From positions 12,652,501 to 12,716,500 of the forward strand of contig NC_088315.1 in NCBI RefSeq assembly GCF_910592395.1: a stretch of 64,000 bases of DNA. Reading direction: 5' to 3'. Under the pieces are notes generated by a model. The model made no database searches. It saw only the letters and a program-made list of their open reading frames with translations, and was not told the origin of the DNA. The position numbers and the translations under genes were made by a program. The DNA comes from Lineus longissimus. Its lineage: Eukaryota > Nemertea > Pilidiophora > Heteronemertea > Lineidae. Of this stretch, positions 1-11,457 are shown one piece after another. Within the stretch, counting starts at the first letter, position 1. Each line of letters opens with the position of its first letter.

Positions 1-8
1 AGAGGGAC

Positions 9-359
9 TTGATGATCACTAATGGTGAAAGAAACATCCAGGTCACCACCATCTATGCTCACTCACCAGGAAATACCTCCACTATCACACAAACACTGCA
101 ATCTTCGAATTCAAAAATGCCAACTAACTCCACAACAGTTATTCTTGGTGATTTTAATATCAATCACTTCGGCACGAAGGCAGCACAGCCTTTACATGAA
201 TTCATGAAACTGCAGTTCAATGCCATCTCCACAGTACTTGAGGAAACCAAGGATCATCATTCTGGCTTGGACCATATATACACAACAGTTGCACAACATC
301 ATTCAAGTGTCCTTGAAACATATTTGAGTGACCACAAAATAGTTCAGATACAGATATAA
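9..359 (+). pseudogene. EEP (endonuclease/exonuclease/phosphatase) nuclease fragment
   Basis: This open frame enters from the left edge and holds the C-terminal half of an EEP-fold nuclease. Visible motifs are ILGDFN (near residue 46), LDHIYT (near residue 88) and a terminal SDHK with the catalytic His. The order GDFN, then LDxIYT, then SDH is typical of the AP-endonuclease-like domain of LINEs and of Helentron-type rolling-circle transposons. No RT or helicase sequence follows; the frame stops just after SDHK and a minus-strand gypsy element begins. A related but diverged copy lies at 40.5-40.96 kb. The parent element class cannot be decided from this piece. Confidence 0.65.
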
Positions 360-1025
360 ATCCAAATTGAAGGTCTGTAAATCTGTAGTCTTTCTGGTTG
401 GCTCAGCGTCGTCGTTTGCAGTTGCGTCCTCGTTGGTCTGGGCAAGTATCGTTTCCCGCCAGTTTTCATCTCTCAGTGCCGCCTCCAAACAGTCAGTTGG
501 TGCATGCTCTACGACAGAATTGGCAAGTTTGAAGTGGCTTGAGTCTCGGTAGATCTCTCTGCCGTCCGACGTGCGTCTGGCCGCGATACTCAAACCAATG
601 CGGAATATAACATAGAATGATGGTTCATATGCTGTTGACTGCTTGTTTTGTTTTTGCTGCTTGAGAAGCACATAGTCTCCGACAATGAAACTATGCGGTT
701 TGGTATAGCAATCTACTGTATATTGTTGGATCTTCTTCTCGTAGATGGCATCGTTGGCGTCAATAGCGACATCTTGGTCGGTTCTCTCCGTGTTGGCATC
801 AATGTGGTCGAGCTTCGTGCGGACTGTGCGGTTCATCATGGCTTCGTATGGCGCGATCTGTGTAGCTGGATGAGTGGTCAATCTGTAAGCCGTTAGCATG
901 TTTTGTAGGCTCTTGTCCGCCTCGTGCTTGTCATGATGATTCAAGTGCGATATCTGCTCTGTTTTGTTCATCATTTTCATGAAACTTTTAGCCTCTCCGT
1001 TAGCTCTGGCATGACGTGGCGTCAC
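303..1025 (-). pseudogene. gypsy integrase, C-terminal half
   Basis: This frame continues the integrase after a frameshift near 1025. It holds the catalytic-Glu region (RANGEAKSFMKMMNK, residues 8-22) and the following helix and loop found in gypsy integrases (LTAYRLTTHPATQIAPYEAMM), then a basic C-terminal domain (VGDYVLLKQQKQNK). It ends where the EEP nuclease fragment on the other strand begins. Confidence 0.75.
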
Positions 1026-2180
1026 AGGATGATGCTCGAACCCTTCTTCGTTGTCGAATGTGGCAAACTTGCCTGAGTTGAAGGGTGGCCCGTTGTCTGA
1101 ATCAAGCCGGCGGGGCGTCCCTGGGTGGCAAACATTTTCTTCATCTTACACGCTGTTGGTTTGCAGGCAGTCGATGGAACTCGTTCAACCTCTGGGTACC
1201 GGGCACGCTTGTCGATCGCAACTAGGTTGTAATGGCCGTCGGGGTACAGTCCTCCGAAATGTACTGCAATGTTCTCCCATGGTCGTTTGGGTATCTCTGT
1301 CATCTTTGTTGGCTCCTTTCTCTGGGCTTTTGTTGTCACCTGGCAATCGAAGCATCTGCCAACAATCTGGTCGATCAGGTCGTTCATGGTTGGAAACCAG
1401 TAGTGTATTCTTAGCATCCGCTTCGTCTTGGTGGTTCCCAGGTGTCCCATCTTATGCGCTGCCAAGACCGTTTTTCGCTGGAGCTTGGTAGGTAGGACGA
1501 TCTGCTTGTCCCTGCAGATAACCTCCTCTGCGACGTTTAGCTCGCTCCAGACTGCGTAGTAGGGTTGGATCTCTGGATGTCGTCTATATCGTTCCCATTT
1601 ATCAGTATGGATGATGTCTTGTTGCTTCTGCATTAGCACGTCGTTCTTGGTTTCTTCTTTGATACGGTCTAGGACGATAGCATGCTCGGCAATCATGGTG
1701 TGTCTGACTATCTTCTCAGTGTTGTCGTTCCCGCTAGATGGCAGTGGATGTCGCGATAGGAAGTCTAGAGGATCCGCTTCATCCTTTACCGGTTCGTATA
1801 CGACTTCATAATCAGCGTCTTGCATTCCCATTACCCACCTCTCGATGCACAGTGGCGGTTTTGCAAAGCCGCCATCCTCACATATCTGCATCATGCCTAG
1901 CTTGGACAGGGTTGATCTGCTATGGAGCGGTGGTGACCTCATCCTTCCTTTCAGGACGATGAACGTATCTTGTACCCCACAGGTAGCGTTCTGGATGGTG
2001 GTTGTGAAGACCCCATTGACAGGCAGTGGTGTTGTCAGATTATGGAGCTTCATGTCGCTACTTTCCAACTTTGGGCAATCCTGGGCTCTATGCTGGAGTG
2101 CCTTAAACTGGTGCTCGTCCATCAGATTGACGTCAGCCCCGGTGTCAGTTTCAATCCAGGCTGCTGATATGCTTGATGGT
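1022..2180 (-). pseudogene. gypsy pol: protease fused to RNase H tail and integrase by internal deletion
   Basis: One open frame carries a retropepsin active site (ETDTGADVNLM), then a short linker, then abruptly the C-terminal end of RNase H (VVYEPVKDEADPLDFLSRHP), then the integrase H2C2 zinc finger (HKMGHLGT... CFDC) and the start of the integrase core. The RT palm with YxDD and most RNase H catalytic residues are absent. The join near 1850 keeps the frame. In the integrase core the first catalytic position reads VHF where family members have an Asp, and the next segment before 1025 is shifted. Inactive as an autonomous pol. Confidence 0.8.
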
Positions 2181-3074
2181 AGATTCGAAAAAATCGTCGT
2201 CAGAGCTAGTTTCCGAATCTTCTTCCTGTCGGTCATGGGATGTCTTTCCGACTTTTTGCTTCTTATCCCCAGCCTTGTCACGTGGTGCTGACCTAGCGCC
2301 CTCTTGGCTACTCCTGCATACCGATGCGAAGTGGTGTTTCCTTCCACACTTGTTACATGTCTTACCATATGCTGGACAGTTCTTGCCTTTCCCATGAACC
2401 CCTGTGAGTCCACAGTAATCGCACGCCGGTTTCTTCCTTTCCAGTCTCGCGATGGCTGCTGTCTTCTGTTCTGGTCGTTCCATCTCTTTGACTTGGAGTG
2501 AAATGTGCTCAATTTGCAACGCCTCTGTCAAAAACTTCTTCAGTTCCCACTTTTTATTAATTGCTTTTTGAATCAAAGACTGATTCTCAATCGTCTGGAT
2601 TAGGTGCTCCAAGATGAGGTCGTCGTGGCTGGCTTCAAATTCGCACTGCTTTGCCCCCTCTCGTAATCTTACTGTGTAGGCGATTGTTGATTCCCCCATG
2701 TTGGGTTTCAGTTCGAGAAAAAGATATCAGGCATGATGTTTGTTTTTTCTGAGGCAGGAAGTGATCATTCAGCTTCTTCTTCAGTACACCATAAGTGCCA
2801 TCTTCAGCGCCATCTAGTAAGCTTCTCTCAAGGCGGGCGATGTCTATGCCCCCCATATGATTAATGCATCTTTCTTATCTTGGCCATCGGTGATGAGGAA
2901 ATACCGAAATTCTCTCTCAATGCCATCAATCCATTCTTCCAAGGTCTTCTCAGCTGATGAAGGCTCATCAGGAATACTGAACGGTTGGGTTCTGAGGTGT
3001 CTGGGGAAGGCAGGTGGGTCTCGCGCTGGGTCTGGTGGTGGGTCTGGTGGTGCCATCTTTTGGATTCCAACCAC
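2151..3074 (-). pseudogene. gypsy gag, frameshifted
   Basis: Gag is spread over three reading frames. The N-terminal part (3074-2844) is proline-rich and followed by a capsid-like stretch (EEWIDGIEREFRYFL). The middle (2856-2635) continues with DIARLERSLLDGAEDG. The last part (2699-2151) has a charged helical segment and two cysteine clusters, the second a canonical CCHC zinc knuckle (CNKCGRKHHFASVC), followed by an acidic tail. The breaks near 2850 and 2690 each shift the frame. The protein would package the element RNA; here it is not expressible as one chain. Confidence 0.75.
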
Positions 3075-3127
3075 TTTAGGTTCAGCAGCAGCTCAGAGGT
3101 TCTGACCTGCTTTGTAGCTACTTGCAA

Positions 3128-4240
3128 GTATGTGCGACCGGTCTGGTGCCCTCCTGTGCGTGCTTGAGCTTCTAATGATTCTTTCTGTTGCTTTAGTTTT
3201 AATCCTCATCGCCAATTTAATGACTACAAAGCATTTGAAAAGACCGGTTTGTTTTTCAAGCACTGGACAAACAAGTACCAAAGTGCACTGTTACACCCAA
3301 AGTTGCAGATGTAATACTTTCTCAGATGTTACAAGGTGTAAAACCAATCAAGGAACTATAAACATTGCTACTATGCCAAACCAGGGGGCAGTAAAACTTG
3401 GTCCCTCTGGCTCTGCTTTACTTCATCCAATGGAGGATCAACCAGTCACGTAATTGACATTGTTACTTCACCTTGTGGCCAGGGGCAGCACTGCTCGTTC
3501 CCTCTAATTGTGACATTGAATCTAACAAAGTAAATGTACCATGTATTCAGGGTAAGGGGTTAGCAAAGCATAGTCCATCTTATCATTCTCATGGCATGCA
3601 TTGTAATAACTCCAAGTTTACATAGAAAAACCTCATGTTCATCGTCAGTCCCCAGGTAAGCATGGACCTACTGCCAGGGATATAACAGCACCTAGGTGTG
3701 AAGCTAATTCCAATGACGCTGCTGATGCTAGGAATTTACAACAGGGCAATATTCAGGGCAACAAGCATAGTGCATCAATGCACTCCAGTTCTACTTTGGC
3801 AATCAGGACATGAACTAAGCCATTATAAATCATCTCAGTCTGCTCCAGAAAAGACTAGACCTACCAAAATCCGATTTCAAAGTCTTCTCAGGGGTCCCTC
3901 TTCATTTTCCGAGATTTAAAAGTGTATTTATGGCCAATGTAGATCCTCAAAATACTGTTAAGAACAAGCTTCGGAGGTCATAAAGAAATATGATCTCTTA
4001 CCTGCCAATAGGACACTGGCACAACCATTCCTAAGACACTTTCGGACCATTGGCTGGGACAGAATTGTCTGACAAAGTTTTGTTGTAATTCCTACATCTT
4101 GCTACGAAAGTGCTCCAGAAATCTTGAAAAATATGGCGATCAACCAGGTTTTTTACCCTGGTTGGAGATTGTGTGTAAAGAAAAATTACTAAGATTCAGA
4201 ATATATACATTGGACTGAAATACCAGGCTTTCTGCCATGA
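3128..4240. other. unassigned non-coding stretch
   Basis: No open frame with recognisable domains, no LTR partner for the gypsy remnant on its left and no clear repeats are visible. It may contain the decayed 5' end of that element or plain intergenic or intronic DNA. Confidence 0.4.
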
Positions 4241-4603
4241 TTAGCCCCTTTGAAAACTCTCAAAGATTATGATGTCATGTAGGCTGTAGTCATTCAGGAG
4301 GTTCAAGATGTGCCCAATGACATCTGTGGCAATGTTCTTAGTGACGCTGTCGAAGTGGTTTTGAAAACGTTCTAGCAAGGACTGTTTTCTTTTGTCCACA
4401 TACTGTATGTGACATTGTCTGCATTGCTTACAATGAATTACATTGTTAGTTTTACTACAATTATTTGCTCTTGTGTTGTTTTCTTTCCCCATTGTGTGGC
4501 TGATGATATGTCCCATCGTATCAAGGCGAGGATGATATCTGCATGTCCTCAAGGTGAGACAAGACATGTATATTTCCATGGAAGCTAGCAATATTTTGTT
4601 CAT
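4241..4603 (-). pseudogene. GIY-YIG endonuclease domain, Penelope-like element fragment
   Basis: The frame matches the C-terminal endonuclease tail of Penelope-like or related retroelements: a Cys/His-rich lead (TCRYHPRLDTMG), then TNNVIHCKQCRQCHIQYV, corresponding to the usual NVIYCIxCxxCxxQYVG, then a conserved Arg/His segment (LLERFQNHFDSV) and a final hydrophobic strand. The GIY-type glycine after QYV is replaced by Asp (QYVDK), which would impair the nuclease. No RT is found upstream on the minus strand, so this is a 3' fragment. Confidence 0.65.
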
Positions 4604-4959
4604 ATCGCTCTTAACAAGACTTGGGTCAATAACAAGGAGATTTTTATCACTGAAAATACAATCTCAGTTGTATGTTTGATTGTTTTCAAAGTCGGGCAAA
4701 TTAGAATGATATTTTCGAAATTTCCCCTGTAGTAAGTTTCCAACAGGTCGAAGATGAAGTGTGTTTTCCCGCAATTTGTACAAACAAAAATAATAACAGA
4801 GAAGTGATCTGATGCATACTTGGCAATACAGAGATTCTGTAACCTGTAAGCTTGCCCTTACACAGTTTTGTGAGAGATACACCTTTTGTTATTTAAGAAA
4901 AAAATTTAAGCTCTGCATCTAGCATGGGCAACATGCAACTAGAGGGACGCGGTATTGGA

Positions 4960-7257
4960 CCGATGCGCCACATACGACCTTTCATGTGGAAAGTCTAAAA
5001 AACAACGAAAGTCTTCGGTCCACATTGTCACCGTCACCTGGTATGGAAAGACAGCGGGAGGCGGCCAAGCACTCTGGAGGCATCAAGGCAGCGATGGCGA
5101 AACAGTTGACTCTTCAAGAGTGAGCATTCCTATCTGCCATGTGGTGCATGAACTGGCTCCTGAAGGAGAATATTTCATACACTACAAAGTACAAAAGCCT
5201 CCTGTCGCTGGTCAGGGACCTAGGGTGTACCTACATGGATTCCCTCAATATAGATAAAGTGACCAACTGCACCTCTGAGAGAACGATGCAGGAGATGGTG
5301 TGGTGCATAGAGGTAGGTCTTTCTAATTTTACCTCACACACTAAATGGTAATGTGGCTGCCGAAAACATCTAATTGTGACTGTAATTCAGATCCGATAAT
5401 TTTCCGCCCTTTTTTGCAGGTGAAACAGTTGAACCAGAGCGGTTCGAGGCTGTGAGGGACTCCCCTGTCTTCTCGCTTTTTTGCGATGAGTCCACAGACA
5501 TCACTGCGACGGAGCAGCTTGTCACAGAAGTGCTAATAGAATGTTACTTTTTGGGGGGGAGGGGGGGCTGAGGAGGTAATTATTAAATACTATTTTTGAC
5601 CCGTGTCTGTATTACCAGCCAATGATAAAAACATATTTCGAGTTTACTTTTTTAGGTGAGGAAAGAACTAATCCTATCAATCTTAGTATGCATACAACTT
5701 AATTGCACCATTTTAGATGCGATCTTGTACTGCCGATGCCATCACAGCCAAGTTGGTAGGATTCCTTGGGTCCAAAGACTTGGACATCAAGAAGATGGCT
5801 GTGTTTGGGAGTGACGATCCACGATGACTGGACAGCGCAATGGTGTGCAAGCACAACCAACACTTGTCAGTATGAATACAAGACAATTCGTACCAGTAAT
5901 CACTTATGATCATAATGTTGATAGTTGAGAGTATCTGTAACAGTATCAAACATTCATACTATGCTTTCTAATTTCAGTTGTCACCAATGATAATAAGCTG
6001 CCACTGCGTGGCTCGGCGTTTGGCACTTGCTAAGAGAGATGTAGGGAAGAAGGTGCCTTATTTCCAGCGGTTTAAGGATGCCCTCCAGATGCTGTACAAT
6101 ATCTATGAGAATTTGGCCGTCCGTCTTGGAGGACTTAGAACAGTTCAGGTAAGTTTGATACTGGCATTTTGCCTGACAGACACTGGTCAGACCATTATCT
6201 TTACAAAATGCACGGTTGTGAAGGTACTATTACCATGACTACACCGTTGGCGTTTAGCTCATATTCAGTTCTGACATCACAAGTTCAATTAAATAATTAA
6301 TCGTCTATTCTGACATTGTTTTCCGAGTTACTTAGCATGGCAATTTACCGCCACTCTCAACACCATGTGCAACATTCTCCCCAAATTGGCAGAATTGTCA
6401 AAGATATTTCAGGTATTTTGAATTTTTTGAAAGTCTAGTGCCATGTGATTTCACATAATATGACTGCCATCATGATATTGCAGTAGCATTATGGGGATAT
6501 GTATCAGACTGCTTACTGCATAGGCATCGTTATTGCACTCCTTGAATGGTATAATAATGTAATGACATGAGAGAGAAATCGCTGCATGTCGCTCATGTGA
6601 TGACTTAAGTATATTCACTATTTCATTTCAGCTGAAAGACTTAGCGTTCTCTGACATCCAGGAAAAAAATCTGTGATATTACAGAGCAGTTACAAACAGC
6701 CATGGTTGTCCTTGGGAGGCACTATAAGATGCAGGATGATGTCATCGCCCGGATGGAGGCAGTTGGAATAAAGTTTATCCTTGTGATGACTGACGAGGAC
6801 TTCAAGCGAGACGTAAGTAAGCATTTACCTACCTGACCCTCAGCGTCTTCTGTCTTTTGTAAGGTCTTAGACTTTCGATTAACCAAATTCCCTCGCGTGT
6901 AAATACCATATAACCATATTAATTCGAAGGTTTCTAAATACATTGTTACCTGTGACAGTGTGTGCAAAATGATAGTGTTATTTCCTGAATTTTCAGATCC
7001 ATGACAAATTCATAAGCGCTGTCATCGAAAACATTGGCGACAGTTTCCCACAAGCGGAGGTAACGGATTTGCGAAAGATATTTGACTACGACCCAGTCAC
7101 TACTCGGGGAAAACTGCCAATCACACTACAAGAAGCTGAAGACAGCAGCTACGGAGAAGACGGTCTTCATGTACATAGGTTTCATATTAATTTTATTCAA
7201 CTTCTCAGATTAATGGCATGATCATGTACATTAATTGTTTAGGCCTGATGATGAATC

Positions 7258-7288
<31 letters not shown>

Positions 7289-7896
7289 GGGATCTCATGT
7301 GAGATGAGGTGATTGCATTCCCCTTGGCTTCCTGCGTATCTACCGGTTAATTGTCAGTCAATTTGTATTTTCATTGCAGGCTCTCATTAATCATTATGAA
7401 GAAGGACTGGGAATATCAAGGGATGAAGCTATGGTAGAATGGGTTTCATTGCGAGCTGGGATGATTCAACACCCAGAGTTATACGGAAAGCTGCCCGGTG
7501 CTCTGATGGTTGTGTTCAAGTCGGAGATATATCCGTCATTGGCGCTGCTGGCAAAGGCAGCGATGGTTATTCCAGCCTCGACTGCCGGTAAGCTCGAGCC
7601 CCTAAATTTAATTTCCTCCCTTCACAAATGACAATGAAGTAAAGTATTACTGTGACTAGAGGCTAATGTGAACTCGATAGTTATTTAATTGGTATATCCC
7701 CCCTTCCTCGATAGGCCTTAATTTAAGAGAAAAAACTTTTATGTCAGTCTAATTCTTTTCAGACTGTGAAAGAGGTTTCAGCAAGCTGAAGCTCATCAAG
7801 TTACGCCTGAGGAACAGGATGTCAAAGCAAACGTTGAACTCACTGTTGATGTCCAACATTGAGGGGCCACCCCTGGCCGACTTCCCTTACGCGTAG
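4960..7896 (+). pseudogene. multi-exon hAT-type transposase-derived gene, broken
   Basis: At least nine exon blocks on the + strand encode one hAT-family protein resembling the ZNF862/C17orf113-like transposase-derived group. Visible blocks are: about 4960-5312 (AMWCMNWLLKENIS, SERTMQEMVWCI), 5420-5530 (RDSPVFSLFCDESTDI, with a catalytic Asp), 5717-5869, 5978-6148 (CHCVARRLALAKRD), 6336-6412, 6632-6812, 6997-7178, 7380-7587 and 7763-7896 (CERGFSKLKLIKLRLRN, the hAT C-terminal dimerisation motif). Most borders are good GT-AG sites, such as TTTCAG at 5977 and GTAAGT at 6149. Damage includes a TGA at 5121, a disrupted GSD region near 5820 and an extra A in the run near 6668. The family is known; the intron phases are read directly from the sequence. 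Confidence 0.8.
7258..7288. repeat. (GAT)n microsatellite
   Basis: About ten copies of ATG/GAT lie in an intron of the hAT-derived pseudogene, between the exon ending at 7178 and the exon starting at 7380. Confidence 0.95.
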
Positions 7897-8072
7897 GTTT
7901 GTCAGATTTCGGCGAGTTTGAGGAACCAGAAGATCTTGTTAAACTTTGACAAGCTCTTTACAACCCCAGAGGAAATATGAAGGGATCTGGAGGACGATGA
8001 AGATGGCGCAGTCATTGTCAAGAGCTAATTATATTGTAGCCTTGTTAAATAATATTCACATTACATAACTAT

Positions 8073-8325
8073 GTGGCGGGACCAAAGCTATGGAATGAGC
8101 TTCCAAATAGTGTTCGTGGCCAGAGTACCCTGGGTCGTTTTAAAACTGCACTAAAAACTCATATTTTTAAGAAATTCTTTTGAATCCTTTGCACGTTTTT
8201 TTTTTTTTAGTAATGACTTTTATTCTATCATGTATTAATGTTATGTTTTATTATAAATTGTAAAGCGCTTAGAAGTTTTAACAACGTTAAGCGCTATAAA
8301 AATGTTTTTAATAATAATAATAATA
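8073..8325 (+). mobile_element. 5'-truncated LINE (Jockey/CR1-like) 3' end
   Basis: A 36-codon tail (8073-8183) reads GPKLWNELPNSVRG... LKTHIFKKFF then stop, the typical C-terminus of CR1/L2/Rex-type ORF2. It is followed by an AT-rich 3' UTR with a short repeated stem (AAGCGCTTAG ... TTAAGCGCT) and a (TAA)n tail near 8311-8327. The second LINE piece, at 51.95-52.58 kb, ends in a comparable TTAT-rich tail. The RT is lost by 5' truncation, which is usual for target-primed insertion. Confidence 0.75.
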
Positions 8326-8329
8326 ATGT

Positions 8330-9759
8330 TGTTGGTCTTTTTATTTGCAAATCATCTTCAAATCAAGATTAGTTGCATGCTTGACTTTCACATGATGCCA
8401 AGTTTTACAAATTATTCTAGCTACAATACATGTAAATGTGCATATCATTGGTATCTAGCAAGCCCTTTAATCAAATGCCGAAGAGTAACTCTGTCGAATT
8501 AGCTTGGTAGGTCTCTTCAATCAAGCAATCAACCTTGACAGGATAGGAGTCACCTGAAACAAGAAAGCTGAAAAGACATTTTAAATCTATGCACTACAAT
8601 ACATGTACTATAGCCTTTCTTTTAGCTAGCAAAGAATAAGCTATGCAGCTTGCTGGCAGCGCACCAAGAACTTGTCTGTGTGGCATACGACTTATAATGA
8701 CCTGCTATTTATAGCCGATGATTGAGTGTTGTGTGTGCTGGACACTTGGTAGTGTATGATAGCGCGTGGATGAATTACTCGGTGTTTTTTGGCGGGCGAG
8801 TCGCCATGGCTACGTCAAATGACACAGTCAAATAAGCTTTTTAAATTCAGTTTACAGTGGTTTAAACAAATGTCTTTTCAAGATATGAAAATTACTGATT
8901 ATTTCATCAGAATTCTTTGACTGTATACATCATTTTCGACAGAATCATACGGAAAAATAACCGCATCTCCAACGCTCTGATAGGCCCTCAGATGCGCTGA
9001 GATCGCTTCTAACGCCATCTTGGTTGAAAATTTTCCTGGGGGGGGGCCCCCCTCCATTGCAGTCGTGCCTACGGCGCTCCCAATGGCGTGCTTCGCCCAA
9101 CACCCCTTTAGGCTTCCCCTCACGACCAGACCATTGCCTACCGCAGTGGAGAACACTGCATAGAGTAAAAGTACCCATTAGTTGTCAAGTGAATTTTGTC
9201 GGTTTTCGTAAACTGGATTTTCCCGACTTCATATTGCGTAGCTTTTCTGTGATTATCATTGCATATCACTCCAAACAAGTATATTTCTCACATTCGGCAA
9301 CAAGATAAAGAATAAATCTTTTTCATTAAATTTTGGAGTGTTTTTTTTCAAATGCACAGTTTCTTTTTCTTGCGAGTTTATTTTCCTTGAGTCTCATACC
9401 ATGCGGTGAGACATGGTATAAACGACTAACTCGGTCGTAGTAACGAAAGCCATATTACGGCTTTAATGGCATTGTCTTTTTGGACAGTTGGATTGTTACC
9501 GTCCTAATGCAATTATTTTCAATATTCTCATAAGCCCCATTGGCTCCCATTCCACTGCTGGCCAGTCTCAAATTGTTTGTAGCGTTTAGAACATTACATA
9601 ATCGCCGGCCAAAATGTTGACAATGTTTTTCTGTCCATCTCTAATTCTAATTAATGAAATTTAATTTTGTTTCGAGTCAAAAACTGCATACGTCTTTACC
9701 CCCTTACTGATACCAGTACGAAAAAAGGCTATAGTCAACAAGTCGCTTTCTTTTTCCAG
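8330..9759. other. non-coding stretch upstream of GGT exon
   Basis: No domain-bearing frame is seen. There is a G9C6 run near 9038-9053 and an imperfect dyad (GTCTCA ... TGAGAC) at about 9391-9412. I looked for the preceding GGT exon, which should carry the catalytic Thr, and did not find it here. The final bases form a good polypyrimidine tract and AG before the exon at 9760. Confidence 0.4.
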
Positions 9760-10003
9760 TTTTGGATGTGGCGTAGTCGGAAATAAAACTGGTATATTGT
9801 TTAACGATGGAATGGATGACTTCTCTACACCTAATAAGTCCAACCAGTTTAACCTCCCACCCTCGCCTACTAACTTTATACATCCAGGAAAGAGGCCGAT
9901 GTCATCCATGGCGCCCACTATCGTGACTGATGACGTCACAGGAGATGTCAGATTAGCCGTTGGAGCCTCTGGTGGGAGTCTTATCATCAGTGGAGCATCG
10001 TAT
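9760..10003 (+). CDS. GGT: gamma-glutamyltranspeptidase, internal exon (small-subunit region)
   Basis: A 244-nt exon is bordered by TTTTTCCAG and GTAAGT. It translates without a break to a GGT small-subunit segment: FG... KTGILFNDGMDDFS, then PPSPTNFIHPGKRPMSSM, then RLAVGASGG. GGT cleaves the gamma-glutamyl bond of glutathione at the cell surface. Seen here are the paired Ser of the PxSSM motif and the Gly-Gly of the oxyanion region. Two positions differ from the mammalian pattern: the Glu before MDD, which contacts the substrate amino group, is Gly, and the Cys after SSM is Ala. The exon begins in phase 2 and ends in phase 0 after a Tyr codon. The catalytic Thr lies in an upstream exon that is not visible. 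Identification is very likely; paralogue unknown. Confidence 0.9.
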
Positions 10004-10281
10004 GTAAGTGATATGTTGTCTCTATCAAGTACTGTTTTGATTTTGATTCCAAGAACTTGTTGCTTTGGTAAATTTTTCATGAAGTGATATATCATATATC
10101 GATATTTTTATAGATCATTGGTGTCCACTTGCGATATCTTTGGTCAATAGTGTCTCGAAGCACAATCAGCAATTAATAGGGGCTATAAGTCTAGCTCAAG
10201 GAAATTCTTTCAATATGCAGGATTCAGTGAAGTTTGGACATGCCAAATTAAGATATGTTAGTATGTACAGTCTAGGTCATA

Positions 10282-10375
10282 TTAACTCTTTCGCTACGGC
10301 GAGCCGCTGTCAGCGGCTCAAGGCAAATTACTTACCACTACGGAAAGCCGGTGTCGGCGGCTTTTATGACATCAC
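10282..10375 (+). mobile_element. TTAA-flanked (piggyBac-like) terminus with palindromes
   Basis: TTAA at 10282-10285 is followed by CTCTTTCGCTACGG, then two short palindromes, GAGCCGCTG/CAGCGGCTC (10300-10319) and AAGCCG...CGGCTT (about 10344-10362). The outward end matches, in inverse orientation, the terminus at 20051-20066 (TAGCGAAAGAG then TTAA). It may therefore be the left end of a large element or a solo end of the same family. Confidence 0.5.
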
Positions 10376-10379
10376 TGGG

Positions 10380-11125
10380 AATCTCCTCGAAAACTACCAT
10401 AATTTATGAGTACACGTGAATCCGACCAATCAGAATCGATGTTGACTTCACGCTGGCTATATTTAGGTATTATAATTAGATGGAATCCTGAAACTGACTT
10501 GAGGAGACAAGTATTTCCAACTTTGGGCAAACTGGGCATTTAAAAATGGCGACCGGCTCTACAGTAAAAAGCAGTACATGGTGGGTTTCAATTTTTAGTG
10601 TGTTTACAAAGTTTAAAGCCTTGGAACACTTAACTACTTGATGATTGAACTCAAATCATTGCATAAATAGATGGGGTAGGTCCAAAGATTCAGAAAATGT
10701 AGGTTTCTGTACTTTTATTGATTTTTTAGCTAAGCTGGCTTCCAGCGGAGCTTATGGTTTGTACTGGAGCTGGCTGAAAGTAGTTCAAGCAAAATAGTTG
10801 CATTTTCATCCGAATTTGCTGTAGCTGGGCCAGAAAATGTGCCAGGATACCAATATTTTGAACTCTTGTTTCGATAGGATTATAGCTATTCACAGTAGAA
10901 AGACTAAAGGCCCCGTAATTGGCAGTAATTGGCAGATTTTAAGCTGGAAATTGTCGTCTGGTAAAAAGTCGCAAAACGGCCTCGATCCTACCTGTCTCTG
11001 TAATGTAGGTCTCACTAGCCAGTGCAATTGCCGGGCCTACCTGGCTCCACAAATGGCGCGACGTCATTTCATGCATACCCCTGTTCAAGTGGCTGTCGAC
11101 CTTGCAGTATATCACTCTCACACAT
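10380..11125. other. GGT: non-coding GGT intron sequence
   Basis: No coding frame with a domain and no clear repeat structure is seen up to the target-site CACAT at 11121-11125. Confidence 0.4.
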
Positions 11126-11259
11126 TGTGGTATACCGATTGGCTAGACGTTGTATGCCGAGTGGGCAGCCATTGTGTAGTGAGAGCTCGGAAATAAAATC
11201 ATTCGTTTCATGTGTTACTACATTCGATTTCCTGAGTTATGATTAGCGAAGATGCTAAA
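11126..11259 (+). repeat. 5' LTR
   Basis: This 134-bp copy is identical to 15925-16058. It contains AATAAA near 11192 as a likely polyadenylation signal. Its 3' end (GCTAAA) lacks the usual terminal CA, but the end is fixed by the LTR alignment and the CACAT target duplication. Confidence 0.92.
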
Positions 11260-11261
11260 AC

Positions 11262-11279
11262 TGGCGACGAGGACTTTGG
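11262..11279 (+). promoter_or_regulatory. tRNA primer-binding site
   Basis: TGGCGACGAGGACTTTGG starts two bases after the 5' LTR. TGG pairs with the CCA end of a tRNA. The particular tRNA is not assigned. Confidence 0.75.
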
Positions 11280-11457
11280 GACCCTGCTGGGTAATAGTTG
11301 AAGTGCTGCAATACGTTTAGAAAGTTAGATAGACCGGCGGTTTTCTCCGGTGGGCTGCTGCGTACTACATACATGCTACTGACTGTATATGCTGTGCATA
11401 CTCTACTAGGACACTGTTCGTCTACGTACTGCTGCTGTACTTGCTGTACTGCTTACG

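Larger units (their letters stand above)
303..3127 (-). mobile_element. Ty3/gypsy-type LTR retrotransposon remnant lacking reverse transcriptase
   Basis: Read on the minus strand, the order is gag (about 3074-2151), aspartic protease (about 2180-1860), the tail of RNase H, the integrase zinc-binding and core regions, then the integrase C-terminal part (1025-303). Protease runs straight into the end of RNase H near 1850 with the frame still open, so RT and most of RNase H are missing. No LTR pair can be recognised at the flanks. Several frameshifts separate the pieces. The core order is known for Ty3/gypsy elements; the clade is not assigned. Confidence 0.85.

Noticed and set aside
1051-2501. 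Several + strand frames of 60-148 codons
   Set aside because: Antisense shadows of the minus-strand gypsy gag-pol.
8899-9308. Overlapping frames around a G/C run
   Set aside because: Caused by the G9C6 tract and low stop density; no domain.
9661-10095. 144-codon minus-strand frame
   Set aside because: It is the antisense shadow of the GGT exon, whose + strand translation matches a known family and has splice sites.
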